A stretch of 10,567 nt of DNA from Deltaproteobacteria bacterium (lineage in GTDB: Bacteria; Bdellovibrionota_F; JAHFAK01), in NCBI GenBank assembly GCA_023250585.1, contig JAHFAK010000085.1, forward strand, positions 1-10,567. The letters run 5' to 3'. Shown here piece by piece: positions 1 through 5,771 of this stretch. Numbering within the stretch: position 1 is the first letter of the stretch; every line of letters starts with the position of its first letter. The notes under the pieces are model-generated. The model was not told the origin of the DNA. It saw only the letters and a program-made list of their open reading frames with translations, and ran no database searches. Made by a program: the position numbers and the translations under genes.

Positions 1-34
1 ATTGATATACGATATACGAATACAGAAAAATTAT

Positions 35-108
35 GCGCCCGTAGCTCAGCGGATCAGAGCATCTGACTACGGATCAGAAGGCCAGGGGTTCGAATCCCTT
101 CGGGCGCG
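35..108 (+). tRNA. tRNA-Arg (anticodon ACG)
   Basis: A full cloverleaf can be folded by eye. The 7-bp acceptor stem (35-41 with 101-107) is perfectly paired, the discriminator base is G108, the D-arm has a GG in its loop, and the anticodon stem (62-66 with 74-78) is perfect. The T-arm has the standard TTCGAAT loop with one G-U pair in its stem. The anticodon loop is 67-73 and the anticodon ACG is at 69-71, so it reads CGN arginine codons, normally after A34 is deaminated to inosine by TadA. No 3' CCA is encoded, so a CCA-adding enzyme is needed. It stands alone on the + strand and faces the minus-strand parAB operon. Confidence 0.96.
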
Positions 109-110
109 AT

Positions 111-143
111 AAAAAAATATTTTTTAGCAGTGTATCTAAAAAA
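111..143 (-). terminator. Possible A/T-rich terminator of the parAB-bactofilin-lipoprotein operon
   Basis: An 8-bp perfect stem (120-127 with 136-143) encloses an 8-base loop. Read on the minus strand it lies just after the lipoprotein stop and is followed by a T-rich tract (complement of the A run at 111-117). The stem is almost all A-T with one G-C pair, so it is weak as an intrinsic terminator. The position between two converging transcription units is what makes it plausible. Confidence 0.4.
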
Positions 144-671
144 TTAAAACTTTACTGTTTTCCTAATTTCTTCTTCGATTTCTCGCAGCAGAATGCTTGC
201 CTTGTGTCCTGAACTTTCGGCTGGATACCATTTATAGATAGATCCCGTTAAATCATCTCCACTGGTAATGACATCAGAAAAATATTCTTCCTTTGTTTCA
301 ACTTTAACTTTTGTTTCCATTTCATCTTCGGGTTCTATTGTAACCTTAAATTTATACCGAATTTTATATGGTATCCGTGTTTTTCCATACCCTGAATAAA
401 GCCGATCAGACTTTCCTTGAATCCAATCAGTTTCCATTATTCCGAGTTTCGTATCTTCACTAATAACGGGATATTTTCCCACAACACTTCTGACGATCCG
501 CCAGGTATTGTCGTAATCAAGCTGAAACGTCATGTGGGTTTTAAAATCATCAGCATCAACATGGCCAGGCTCTTCAAACTTTTTTGAAGAACAACTATTA
601 ATAACTAAAATTATGAAAAGAAGAAAAAAGCGAAGCTTCATGAAAGTCTTATGATGATTGAATTTATGCAT
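144..671 (-). CDS. Outer-membrane-type lipoprotein, distantly BamC-like
   Basis: A small exported lipoprotein. A short hydrophobic stretch ends in the lipobox VINSC, so signal peptidase II cleavage and lipidation are expected at that Cys (residue 27 from this start). The mature part (about 150 residues) has an early segment, DYDNTWRIV followed by a D-x-K-x-G-I-M-E-T-D-W pattern. This resembles the repeat seen in BamC/NlpB-type lipoproteins, but the match is by eye and no function is certain. The chosen ATG (671-669) overlaps the bactofilin stop by 8 bases, which suggests translational coupling. In-frame ATGs at 692 and 641 are alternatives. The 641 start would give a classic 16-residue lipoprotein signal beginning MKLRFF. 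No strong Shine-Dalgarno sequence decides between them. It is the last gene of the parA operon. The absence of Asp after the lipidated Cys (CSS) favours outer-membrane sorting under the E. coli rule. Confidence 0.8.
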   Translation of the reverse strand: MHKFNHHKTFMKLRFFLLFIILVINSCSSKKFEEPGHVDADDFKTHMTFQLDYDNTWRIVRSVVGKYPVISEDTKLGIMETDWIQGKSDRLYSGYGKTRIPYKIRYKFKVTIEPEDEMETKVKVETKEEYFSDVITSGDDLTGSIYKWYPAESSGHKASILLREIEEEIRKTVKF

Positions 672-1107
672 GCTCTCGTCGATTAGCTTCATCGAGCGTA
701 TTTATTATTTCTGCATTTTTACGGTGATGTTTAGTTGCTTCATTACCATCCATTGCACAACTGCCATCAAAACATACGCCTTCTTCAATGACGAGCGTCG
801 GTGTTTTGATATTGCCTTTAAGACGTGCTGGCGCATGAATTTCGACACGTGATTTTGCTTCAATATTACCAGTAACATTACCGCCAATAATAACTGAATC
901 AACTTTTATTTCAGCATCAACTTCGGCATGTTCACCTATTAATAATTTATCATTTGAAATTATTTCACCTTTAAATTTTCCATCGATACGGACAGTACCT
1001 TGAAAAACAAGCTTTCCTTCAAATTCACTGCCTTTACCAAGAAGAGCATTGATCTGATTACCAGACGTAGCATCGGGAACAATTCCATCACTTTTGGAAT
1101 TAAACAT
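664..1107 (-). CDS. Bactofilin (polymer-forming cytoskeletal protein)
   Basis: A 147-residue protein of the bactofilin family (DUF583/PF04519), which forms nucleotide-free filaments through a right-handed beta-helix. The core runs from about residue 26 to 115 and has the expected short repeating beta turns, such as G-x-V-R-I-D-G-x-F-x-G-E and V-I-I-G-G-N-V-T-G-N-I. It is flanked by a polar N-terminal tail and a charged C-terminal tail rich in Lys, Arg and Glu. I chose the ATG at 1107 because AAGGAG lies 6 bases upstream. An earlier in-frame ATG at 1134 overlaps the parB stop but has no such site. The gene follows parB by 23 bases. In Myxococcus xanthus bactofilins BacNOP are encoded beside parAB and position the segregation machinery, so a scaffold role for ParA/ParB is a reasonable inference here. 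Roles in cell shape or wall synthesis, as for CcmA-type bactofilins, remain possible. Confidence 0.93.
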   Translation of the reverse strand: MFNSKSDGIVPDATSGNQINALLGKGSEFEGKLVFQGTVRIDGKFKGEIISNDKLLIGEHAEVDAEIKVDSVIIGGNVTGNIEAKSRVEIHAPARLKGNIKTPTLVIEEGVCFDGSCAMDGNEATKHHRKNAEIINTLDEANRREHA

Positions 1108-1113
1108 AGATTT

Positions 1114-1119
1114 CTCCTT
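1114..1119 (-). promoter_or_regulatory. Shine-Dalgarno site fixing the bactofilin start
   Basis: AAGGAG on the minus strand with a 6-base spacer to the ATG at 1107. It supports this start over the upstream in-frame ATG at 1134. Confidence 0.8.
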
Positions 1120-1130
1120 CTTAAAAATTA

Positions 1131-2027
1131 TCATTTTCCTCTCTTGAGAACAAGAAGATCGTAAATTCTTTCTAAATCTTCCTCTGAATAGTACTGGATA
1201 ATAATTTTACCACCGCTTTGATTACCCTGTAAAAAGACTTTGGTTCCTAATCGAGTAGTTAATGCATCGATGAATCCTTTGACGGTGATAGTATCAAAAT
1301 TATTTGGCTTTTCAATCTCTTTTTTCTTACGTTTCTGTTTAGTAGGAATTGTAGTCGTTAAAGCTTCAAGCGCACGAACTGATAGTCCATTAAGAACTAT
1401 CAATTTGGCCAAACGATCCATTTCTTCGTGTTCTGTCACTCCTAAGAGAACTTTTGCATGTCCTTGAGCAATAGTTCCTTCAGCAAGTAATTGCTGAACA
1501 TACGGTGACAAATTTAAAAGTCGCAATGTATTCGTTACCGATGTTCTATCGCGTCCAACTCGCTTTCCAATTTCTTCATGTGTTAAACTAAATTCATCAT
1601 GTAAGTAGCCTAAAGCACGAGCTTCTTCTATAGGATTTAAATTTTCACGCTGTATATTTTCAACTAAAGCTATTTCCCATCTCTCTAATTCAGTCATCTT
1701 TTTCACAATGACCGGAACTTTATTGAGCCCCGCAAGTTTAGCGGCATGAAATCTTCTCTCACCAATGACGATTCTAAAACTTCCATCTTGTTTGGTAACT
1801 ACTAAAGGCTGCAGAATTCCATGCGTGGTAATTGAAGCAGCAAGTTCAGCAATACGAGCTTGGTCAAACACTTCTCGTGGTTGCCTTTCTGAAGGAATAA
1901 TATTTTCAAGCGACAGTAAGATATGAGTATCATCTTCTTTAAATATTGAGCTCTTTTCTAAATGAGCAATATCAGGAATTAGTGATGCAAGTCCACGGCC
2001 CAATACTTTTTTTTCTGCTTTTTCCAT
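1131..2027 (-). CDS. parB: Chromosome partitioning protein ParB (Spo0J/Noc-type CTPase)
   Basis: ParB binds parS sites near the origin, loads as a CTP-dependent sliding clamp and stimulates ParA ATPase. In this 298-residue protein the N-terminus has the conserved LGRGLASLI (9-17), the likely ParA-contact segment. The CTP-binding ParB/sulfiredoxin domain follows, with GERRFHAA (89-96) and ENIQRENLNP (123-132). A helix-turn-helix for parS binding spans about 148-171, and a Lys/Arg-rich linker (230-236) leads to a C-terminal dimerisation domain (about 245-295). Box II normally reads GERR followed by a basic or aromatic pair before Ala, and here it is FH. The start at 2027 is chosen because AAGGAG sits 6 bases upstream and overlaps the parA stop. 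An ATG at 2042 lies in frame but is poorly placed. No consensus parS is visible in this window. Confidence 0.96.
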   Translation of the reverse strand: MEKAEKKVLGRGLASLIPDIAHLEKSSIFKEDDTHILLSLENIIPSERQPREVFDQARIAELAASITTHGILQPLVVTKQDGSFRIVIGERRFHAAKLAGLNKVPVIVKKMTELERWEIALVENIQRENLNPIEEARALGYLHDEFSLTHEEIGKRVGRDRTSVTNTLRLLNLSPYVQQLLAEGTIAQGHAKVLLGVTEHEEMDRLAKLIVLNGLSVRALEALTTTIPTKQKRKKKEIEKPNNFDTITVKGFIDALTTRLGTKVFLQGNQSGGKIIIQYYSEEDLERIYDLLVLKRGK

Positions 2028-2033
2028 CTCTTT

Positions 2034-2039
2034 CTCCTT
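2034..2039 (-). promoter_or_regulatory. Shine-Dalgarno site fixing the parB start
   Basis: AAGGAG on the minus strand, 6 bases before the ATG at 2027. Its first base is the last base of the parA stop codon, so parA and parB are probably translationally coupled. Confidence 0.8.
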
Positions 2040-2827
2040 CATAGGTGGACGTCTTTCCGTTCTTTTTGTTCTCGCGCTATTATTTCATACGCTAAATTCA
2101 AATAGCTACGCGAGCCCATTGAATCAGCAGCGTACGTTAAGACCGGCTTACCAAAACTTGGCGCTTCGGTTAATTTAATATTACGAGGAATGATAGTTTG
2201 AAAAACTTTATCTTTTAAATGAGCGGTAACATCATTGACGACTTGATGACAGAGATTGTTACGAGTATCAAACATCGTCAGGAGTATACCTTCGACGCGT
2301 AAATGAGGATTAACATCATTTTGAACATTCATAATTGTTTTAATCAATTGCGCCAAACCCTCCATTGCATAATATTCACACTGCAAGGGAATAATAACTG
2401 AATCTGCTGCTGCAAGAGCATTCATGGTAAGAATTCCCAGAGACGGAGCACAATCAATAAAAATATAGTCATAAGAATTATTAATATTCCTCAATGCTTT
2501 AAGCAATAATCGTTCGCGCGATTCCTTGTTGAGTGAGCCAGCTTCCATGCCAATCAACTCTTCTGTGGTAGGAATAATATCAAAATAATCAAGATTTGTG
2601 CGCGTAATAACATTTTCAATTGGATGATCATTGAGTAAAACATCAACGATGGTATAGGGTAATGTCCCCTTTTTTATACCTACACCGGACGTAGAATTGG
2701 CTTGGGGATCGAAATCAATGAGTAGAACCCGTTTTTCGCTTGCTGCAATAGAAGCGCTGAGATTAATAGCAGTTGTTGTCTTACCAACACCGCCCTTTTG
2801 ATTTGCGATTGCAATAATTTTTGCCAT
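2039..2827 (-). CDS. parA: Chromosome partitioning ATPase ParA (Soj type)
   Basis: A 262-residue deviant-Walker P-loop ATPase. ATP-bound dimers coat the nucleoid and pull ParB-parS complexes. The deviant Walker A KGGVGKTT is at residues 11-18 with the signature first Lys. LIDFDPQANST (36-46) is the A' motif and FIDCAPSLG (123-131) is Walker B. The protein starts directly with MAKIIAIANQKGG and has no N-terminal HTH domain, so it is the small chromosomal Soj type rather than a plasmid P1-like ParA. The start at 2827 fits this conserved N-terminus. The frame stays open 31 codons further upstream, but that extension is hydrophobic, unlike the family, and runs into rlmN. No Shine-Dalgarno is visible, and the predicted promoter lies so close that the mRNA may be nearly leaderless. 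It is the first gene of the par operon. Confidence 0.97.
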   Translation of the reverse strand: MAKIIAIANQKGGVGKTTTAINLSASIAASEKRVLLIDFDPQANSTSGVGIKKGTLPYTIVDVLLNDHPIENVITRTNLDYFDIIPTTEELIGMEAGSLNKESRERLLLKALRNINNSYDYIFIDCAPSLGILTMNALAAADSVIIPLQCEYYAMEGLAQLIKTIMNVQNDVNPHLRVEGILLTMFDTRNNLCHQVVNDVTAHLKDKVFQTIIPRNIKLTEAPSFGKPVLTYAADSMGSRSYLNLAYEIIAREQKERKDVHL

Positions 2828-2840
2828 ACAGTATACAGGT

Positions 2841-2869
2841 ATAGTAATTTTAAGGCTTGGTAAAATCAA
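2841..2869 (-). promoter_or_regulatory. Predicted sigma-70-type promoter for the parA operon
   Basis: Read on the minus strand, TTGATT (2869-2864) is followed after exactly 17 bases by TACTAT (2846-2841). Transcription would begin about 7 bases later, only a few bases before the parA ATG at 2827. It overlaps the candidate rlmN promoter on the other strand, so the two could compete. Confidence 0.5.
2858..2866 (+). promoter_or_regulatory. Candidate extended -10 promoter for rlmN
   Basis: TGG followed by TAAAAT forms an extended -10 element (TGn plus a 5/6 match to TATAAT), about 24 bases before the rlmN ATG. I see no convincing -35, which extended -10 promoters can do without. A purine-rich AGAAGAG at 2871-2877 could bind the ribosome but is about 12 bases from the start. 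Confidence 0.4.
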
Positions 2870-2889
2870 GAGAAGAGTAAAAATAAAGT

Positions 2890-3936
2890 ATGGAAAATAA
2901 TAATCTTTTAAATTTTTCATTAGAAGAACTGGGCGGACTGATTTCTGGTGAGAAAACTGAAAACTATAGAGTCAAACAAGTCTTTCGTTGGTTACATCAA
3001 AAATTGGCAACTGATTTTTCTGAAATGAGCGATTTAGGAAAAGCGCTCCGAGAAGATTTGCAAAAACGCTTTGTCATTTTCTACCCAACTATCCAGAAAA
3101 TTCAAAAGTCTAAAGATGGCACACATAAGTTTCTTTTTCGCCTTCATGATGGTCACTCTATTGAAGCGGTTTATATTCCTGAAAAGAAGCGAAACACCGT
3201 TTGTCTCTCAAGCCAAGTAGGGTGCGCTCTCGGCTGTACCTTTTGTTTAACCGCACAGATGGGGTTTTTACGGAACTTAGAACCTTACGAAATAATAACT
3301 CAATTGTATCTCATTAAAAAAGAACTACGCCTCCCCCGTATTTCAAATATAGTTTTCATGGGTATGGGAGAGCCTCTCTTGAATCACAAAAACGTTATCC
3401 AGGCGATCAAGTTGCTTGTCTCTGATTTTGGACAAGGAGTATCGAGTAGACGTATTACTGTTTCAACGGCTGGTGTTGTCAAAAATATAGAACCACTACT
3501 TACCGAAACAAAAGTCAGCATCGCCCTTTCATTAAATGCCACAAAAGATTCATTACGCGATACAATCATGCCGATTAACAAAAAGTATCCTATTCAAATG
3601 CTGATTGAAACATTACAAAATCTTCCTTTACCAAAAAGACGACGAGTGACAATCGAATATGTACTCATTAAAGATGTCAATGACACGCTCGAAGATGCGC
3701 AACGCCTCGTTCGACTCTTGAGCAAAGTTCGTGCGAAAGTAAATCTTATTCCGTATAATGAAAATCCCTATATCTCAATGAACGCCCCTCACCTCAAAAG
3801 AATCGATGAATTTCATTCGTATTTAATCGAAAAACATATAACTACAATGATCCGCAAACAACGCGGCCTTGATATTCTAGGGGCTTGTGGTCAATTGCGT
3901 GTCACGGAAAACCAAAAGGTGGGGACCGACTCATGA
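2890..3936 (+). CDS. rlmN: 23S rRNA (adenine2503-C2)-methyltransferase RlmN, radical SAM
   Basis: A 348-residue radical SAM enzyme that methylates C2 of A2503 in 23S rRNA (and A37 of some tRNAs), supporting peptidyl-transferase accuracy. The N-terminal helical RNA-binding part (1-95) has the typical RVKQVFRWLHQK. The 4Fe-4S motif C-x3-C-x2-C is C112, C116 and C119, within SSQVGCALGCTFCLTAQMGF. C105 matches the conserved Cys upstream of the cluster, and C333 in ILGACGQL matches the catalytic Cys that carries the methyl group. GMGEPLLN (SAM binding) and LIPYNE also fit. Cfr has a similar core, but the GACGQL ending and housekeeping context favour RlmN. The last seven residues, QKVGTDS, and the TGA lie inside the left arm of an inverted repeat and are not family sequence, so the original terminus has been replaced or extended. 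It diverges from parA across 62 bases. Confidence 0.96.
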   Translation: MENNNLLNFSLEELGGLISGEKTENYRVKQVFRWLHQKLATDFSEMSDLGKALREDLQKRFVIFYPTIQKIQKSKDGTHKFLFRLHDGHSIEAVYIPEKKRNTVCLSSQVGCALGCTFCLTAQMGFLRNLEPYEIITQLYLIKKELRLPRISNIVFMGMGEPLLNHKNVIQAIKLLVSDFGQGVSSRRITVSTAGVVKNIEPLLTETKVSIALSLNATKDSLRDTIMPINKKYPIQMLIETLQNLPLPKRRRVTIEYVLIKDVNDTLEDAQRLVRLLSKVRAKVNLIPYNENPYISMNAPHLKRIDEFHSYLIEKHITTMIRKQRGLDILGACGQLRVTENQKVGTDS

Positions 3937-4013
3937 ACACATTTAGTAAAAATCATGTCTGATAATATAGTGCCCCCTACTAAATGTGTTCATGAGTCGG
4001 TCCCCACCTTTTG
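3913..4013. repeat. Perfect 36-bp inverted repeat (REP/BIME-like) capping two convergent genes; likely bidirectional terminator
   Basis: Arms 3913-3948 and 3978-4013 are perfect reverse complements over 36 bases, separated by a 29-base spacer (3949-3977). Each arm, read outward-in from its own gene, gives the same codons (CAA AAG GTG GGG ACC GAC TCA TGA). It therefore ends both rlmN and the SRPBCC gene with QKVGTDS and a TGA. The stem includes a GC-rich block GGTGGGGACCGAC flanked by AAAA on one side and TTTT on the other, so on either strand the transcript can form a strong hairpin followed by a short U run. The architecture resembles two head-to-head REP units (a BIME). Whether it is repeated elsewhere in the genome cannot be told from this window. 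Confidence 0.9.
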
Positions 4014-4598
4014 AACACGATCGCGAATGACTTGAATAATTTCACCGAGTGTTTGATCCGTGAGAATATTAATAACAAAATCAGGAATAATGGTATCCGG
4101 CTCTGTGAAAAGTGTATAAATTGCTTTGGTTTTGCCCTTTTTATAGTGTTCCAATTTCCAACTGCCGCGTACTTCTTTAACATTTTTTCCGGTTCCGGGA
4201 ACTAAATCCCAGGTAATAGTAAAATGTTTTTTATCATGTACAAGAGCTATTTCATAACTGACATTTCCGAATAGCAAAGGAATTATAAGCTCGCTATAGA
4301 AATATACGGTATTGGCAATACGATCAGTTACTATACTTACCGCTGTTCTCGGCATAAAATCTTTGTAATGCGCATAATCGGTGATAACATCCCAAACCGC
4401 TTCGCGTGGAGCATCTATAATTCCTATAGCCATTGCCTCTCGAAGATTAGTTCCTTGAATGGCTTTTGATCTTTTAATAATTCCATTCGATCGCAAGATA
4501 GTTTGTTCGGATGGTGTGAGTTTGAATACCTCAGACGAAGCCATTGCGCAGGAAAAAAATATTGCCCATATAACAATAGTTTTTGCAATGAAAGCCAT
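3990..4598 (-). CDS. Exported SRPBCC/START-like protein (polyketide cyclase / COQ10-type fold)
   Basis: A 202-residue protein with a Sec-type N-terminus: Lys6, a hydrophobic stretch 7-16, and a likely cleavage after AMA (18-20). A Cys at 17 is badly placed for a lipobox. Residues about 55-195 look like an SRPBCC (START/Bet v1-like) hydrophobic-ligand-binding domain. They have the A-P-R-E-A-V-W-D-V-I-T-D-Y-x-x-Y-x-x-F-M-P opening typical of polyketide cyclase/dehydrase and COQ10-like proteins, then alternating beta strands and a long C-terminal helix (172-196). A ligand cannot be named. AAGGA lies 9 bases before the ATG and overlaps the amidase stop, so it is probably coupled to that gene. It is the last gene of the elbB-kinase-amidase operon. 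Its final seven residues, QKVGTDS, and the stop are supplied by the right arm of the 36-bp inverted repeat, and rlmN ends the same way. Confidence 0.85.
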   Translation of the reverse strand: MAFIAKTIVIWAIFFSCAMASSEVFKLTPSEQTILRSNGIIKRSKAIQGTNLREAMAIGIIDAPREAVWDVITDYAHYKDFMPRTAVSIVTDRIANTVYFYSELIIPLLFGNVSYEIALVHDKKHFTITWDLVPGTGKNVKEVRGSWKLEHYKKGKTKAIYTLFTEPDTIIPDFVINILTDQTLGEIIQVIRDRVQKVGTDS

Positions 4599-4610
4599 AG
4601 AGGTTATTCC

Positions 4611-5762
4611 TTATGGATCAAGCTTTTCAGTATATTCAGAACTTGGCACATAATTTTTCAAATATTTTATATGTTGTTCAAGGCGAGCTCGATCATCAAT
4701 GAGTTTAAAACATAGTATCAGATAATAATACACTTCATCCACATGTTCATGCACCGGTAATATACGTAAAGAGTGGTTCAGAGCCTCAATCGCTTTTTGA
4801 ACTGTTATCTGAAACTTCTCATAGTTATTATTTTTTTGATGATCCAATGCCTGATTATAGAGTTTTTTTCCTTCTTTAATATAACCACTCCATTCCGTAC
4901 CATCAGATACATTATTAAACAAATACGGTTTTGGATGAATGTTATTATCTTTTTTATTGTTCCCTTGTAGATATAATTCATGGCAACCTGGCCCAAAAGA
5001 TTTTTTATCTTCGAGGACAATAACCTTTTTGAAAATATTAAGTTTATGAGGCACAGATTTACCATTAATGAATACCCGCAAAGAATCATCTTTAAAATGC
5101 GCGCCTCCAAAACCATCATCAAGTTCAATAATAATGTCTTGGTCATCATCAGAAGATATCAGCTTATAGTTAGGCAAACCATTTTCAAAATACCCCATAA
5201 TTGCTTCTTTATAGCATTGTGCTTCTTTTTCAATAGAGTCATCTCTTTGTAAAAGTAATTCATTTTTTTGATGCGAAAGAAATGAAGCTTCTCCAATAAC
5301 TGCAGGGATGATATCTTTGAGACTGCGAAGCACATGAAATCCACTGGGAAAAACAAGATAGTCTGAATATACACATGCAGAAAGCTTAAGACGTTTTTGA
5401 AAATAAAATGCAAGATACGAAGCAAAATCAACGCTTGCGGGATTACCAAGAGCATTTTTATGAAAATAAACAATCGAATAATTGAGCGATCTATCTTGCG
5501 CTACTGAATGATGAATCGATACGAATAAATCTGCTTTTGCTTTGAGCGCAATGTCAACACGTTCTTGTAATTCGACAAACCGATCATCTCGTCGAGTTAG
5601 GATTACTTCAATATCTTCATCCGCTAAAAGTTTTTCAAGAGCAAGAGCGACACGAATATTTACTTCTTCTTCACGAAGTCCATACTCGCCTTCACGAAAA
5701 AAATCAGTTCCCTTTGTTCCGCCGTGACCTGGATCAATACATACTGTTATTTTTTGTTCCAT
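4611..5762 (-). CDS. N-acetylmuramoyl-L-alanine amidase (Amidase_3) with C-terminal beta and helical regions, no signal peptide
   Basis: The first ~195 of 383 residues are an AmiA/B/C-type zinc amidase domain, which cuts the bond between muramic acid and L-Ala in peptidoglycan. Visible landmarks are IDPGHGG with zinc ligand H13, an acidic cluster LREEEVNI (E31-E33, one being the zinc-ligand Glu), SIHH with ligand H84, and the catalytic-Glu motif GEASFLSH (E158). Residues about 205-275 look beta-rich, and 293-375 are helical and TPR-like. No signal peptide or membrane segment is present. None can be recovered by an upstream start, because TGA lies in frame at 5771-5769. Most relatives are periplasmic, so either export is non-standard or the enzyme acts in the cytoplasm. 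The canonical SIHAN is SIHHS here. The gene starts 9 bases after the kinase stop, with only a weak GAG upstream, and is likely co-translated with it. Confidence 0.88.
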   Translation of the reverse strand: MEQKITVCIDPGHGGTKGTDFFREGEYGLREEEVNIRVALALEKLLADEDIEVILTRRDDRFVELQERVDIALKAKADLFVSIHHSVAQDRSLNYSIVYFHKNALGNPASVDFASYLAFYFQKRLKLSACVYSDYLVFPSGFHVLRSLKDIIPAVIGEASFLSHQKNELLLQRDDSIEKEAQCYKEAIMGYFENGLPNYKLISSDDDQDIIIELDDGFGGAHFKDDSLRVFINGKSVPHKLNIFKKVIVLEDKKSFGPGCHELYLQGNNKKDNNIHPKPYLFNNVSDGTEWSGYIKEGKKLYNQALDHQKNNNYEKFQITVQKAIEALNHSLRILPVHEHVDEVYYYLILCFKLIDDRARLEQHIKYLKNYVPSSEYTEKLDP

Positions 5763-5771
5763 ACATACTCA

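Noticed and set aside
841-856. CACGTG at 846-851 as a parS site
   Set aside because: Only the central six bases match the parS consensus; the flanks do not match its outer GTTT/AAAC arms, and the site lies inside bactofilin coding sequence.
2828-2920. N-terminal extension of ParA (31 hydrophobic residues, possibly a membrane anchor)
   Set aside because: MAKIIAIANQKGG is the standard ParA start, the extension would overlap rlmN, and the frame there is A/T-rich DNA that is merely open.
3949-3977. Functional RNA or small ORF in the spacer between the inverted-repeat arms
   Set aside because: Only 29 bases with no start codon and stop pair or secondary structure of its own; it is better read as the loop of the hairpin.
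3913-4013. Integron attC site or insertion-sequence ends
   Set aside because: No core sites of the attC type, no integrase or transposase open frame, and the space between the arms is too short for an IS.
4805-5473. Additional minus-strand frames of 104-114 codons within the amidase
   Set aside because: They are out-of-frame shadows of the amidase, which keeps a continuous frame with catalytic motifs; they show no recognisable domain and no start signal.
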